The notes under the pieces: model-generated | Database searches by the model: none | What the model was told of the DNA's origin: nothing | Seen by the model: the letters and a program-made list of their open reading frames with translations, nothing else | In this document: positions 5,083 to 5,247 of the stretch, piece after piece | How the letters are laid out: each line of letters opens with the position of its first letter | How positions within the stretch are numbered: the first letter of the stretch is position 1 | Assembly: GCA_023398375.1 (NCBI GenBank) | Contig: JAEWSH010000024.1 | Coordinates: 1-5,247, forward strand | Origin: Bacillota bacterium | Lineage (GTDB): Bacteria > Bacillota > Clostridia > Lachnospirales > Lachnospiraceae | Length of the DNA: 5,247 bases | Reading direction: 5' to 3' | Position numbers and translations under genes: made by a program

Positions 5083-5247
5083 TCAAGGCATACGGGATGT
5101 TTTCCGTGTGCGAAGTTTGAGATATGAATACTTATCGCTATCATGACTCATAGCTATTGCAATCGTATAATTTTCGATAGCCTTATCATATTTTTTAAGT
5201 CCTTCATACGAATTTGCAAGTTCTTTATATAGAAAAGCGTTTTTCTT
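5083..5247 (-). CDS. TPR-repeat protein, C-terminal fragment (runs off window)
   Basis: Minus-strand reading from the window edge gives 54 codons ending in TGA at 5085-5083. Residues 4-33 (from AFLYKELANSYEGL to AIAMSHD) form a textbook tetratricopeptide repeat, with Y at position 4, L7, A8, Y11, Y17, A20, Y24 and A27 of the 34-residue motif. The following KYSYLKLRTRKTSRMP is basic and ends abruptly where another repeat would normally start. TPRs mediate protein-protein contacts, and this could belong to a TPR-containing regulator or a general TPR protein. Because the stop lies 6 bases from the right end of the IS, the natural C-terminus may have been lost and replaced by a chance stop. Neither the start nor the N-terminal domain is in view. 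Confidence 0.75.
   Translation of the reverse strand, partial: KKNAFLYKELANSYEGLKKYDKAIENYTIAIAMSHDSDKYSYLKLRTRKTSRMP

Noticed and set aside
1..5247. tRNA or rRNA genes, CRISPR arrays, riboswitches and replication origins
   Set aside because: I read both strands and saw no regularly spaced direct repeats, no tRNA cloverleaf, no rRNA-like stretch and no cluster of iterons or DnaA boxes that I could support.

Overview
The window is an antibiotic-resistance neighbourhood of a low-GC Gram-positive type (Bacillota), interrupted by a GC-rich IS66-family insertion sequence. The flanking genes are AT-rich with AGGAG-type ribosome binding sites. The insertion sequence (IS) is clearly richer in G+C, which suggests a different recent host, perhaps a GC-richer Bacillota such as a Negativicute. 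That host guess is inference from composition only.

Layout, left to right. (1) 1-263, leftward: N-terminal 87 codons of a P-loop nucleotide kinase/ATPase that runs off the window. (2) 264-454: no convincing gene, but a terminator-like hairpin and a nested inverted repeat just after the resistance gene. (3) 455-1231, leftward: an aminoglycoside nucleotidyltransferase of the ANT(9)/AadA family, predicted to act on spectinomycin. (4) 1256-2026, leftward: a PNP/UDP-family nucleoside phosphorylase, 24 bases upstream of the resistance gene. (5) 2051-2239, leftward: a short unrecognised ORF, probably the tail of a gene broken by the IS. (6) 2162-5076, rightward: a complete-looking IS66-family element with terminal GTAAGCGCC repeats, tnpA, tnpB and tnpC, a strong terminator after tnpC, and about 150 bases of hairpin-rich non-coding DNA before its right end. 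(7) 5083-5247, leftward: the C-terminal end of a TPR protein that continues past the window.

The genes outside the IS all read leftward. The short ORF, the phosphorylase and the nucleotidyltransferase are separated by 24-base gaps and look like one transcription unit whose upstream part was cut off by the IS. The two IS flanks do not carry matching 8-base target duplications, so the present junctions probably reflect a later deletion or rearrangement rather than one simple insertion.

I see no wholly new multi-gene system. The most interesting signals are a 12-bp perfect inverted repeat that can fold the tnpA ribosome binding site shut in read-through transcripts, the substrate-specificity residues of the nucleotidyltransferase, and the nested hairpin structure near the right end of the IS.
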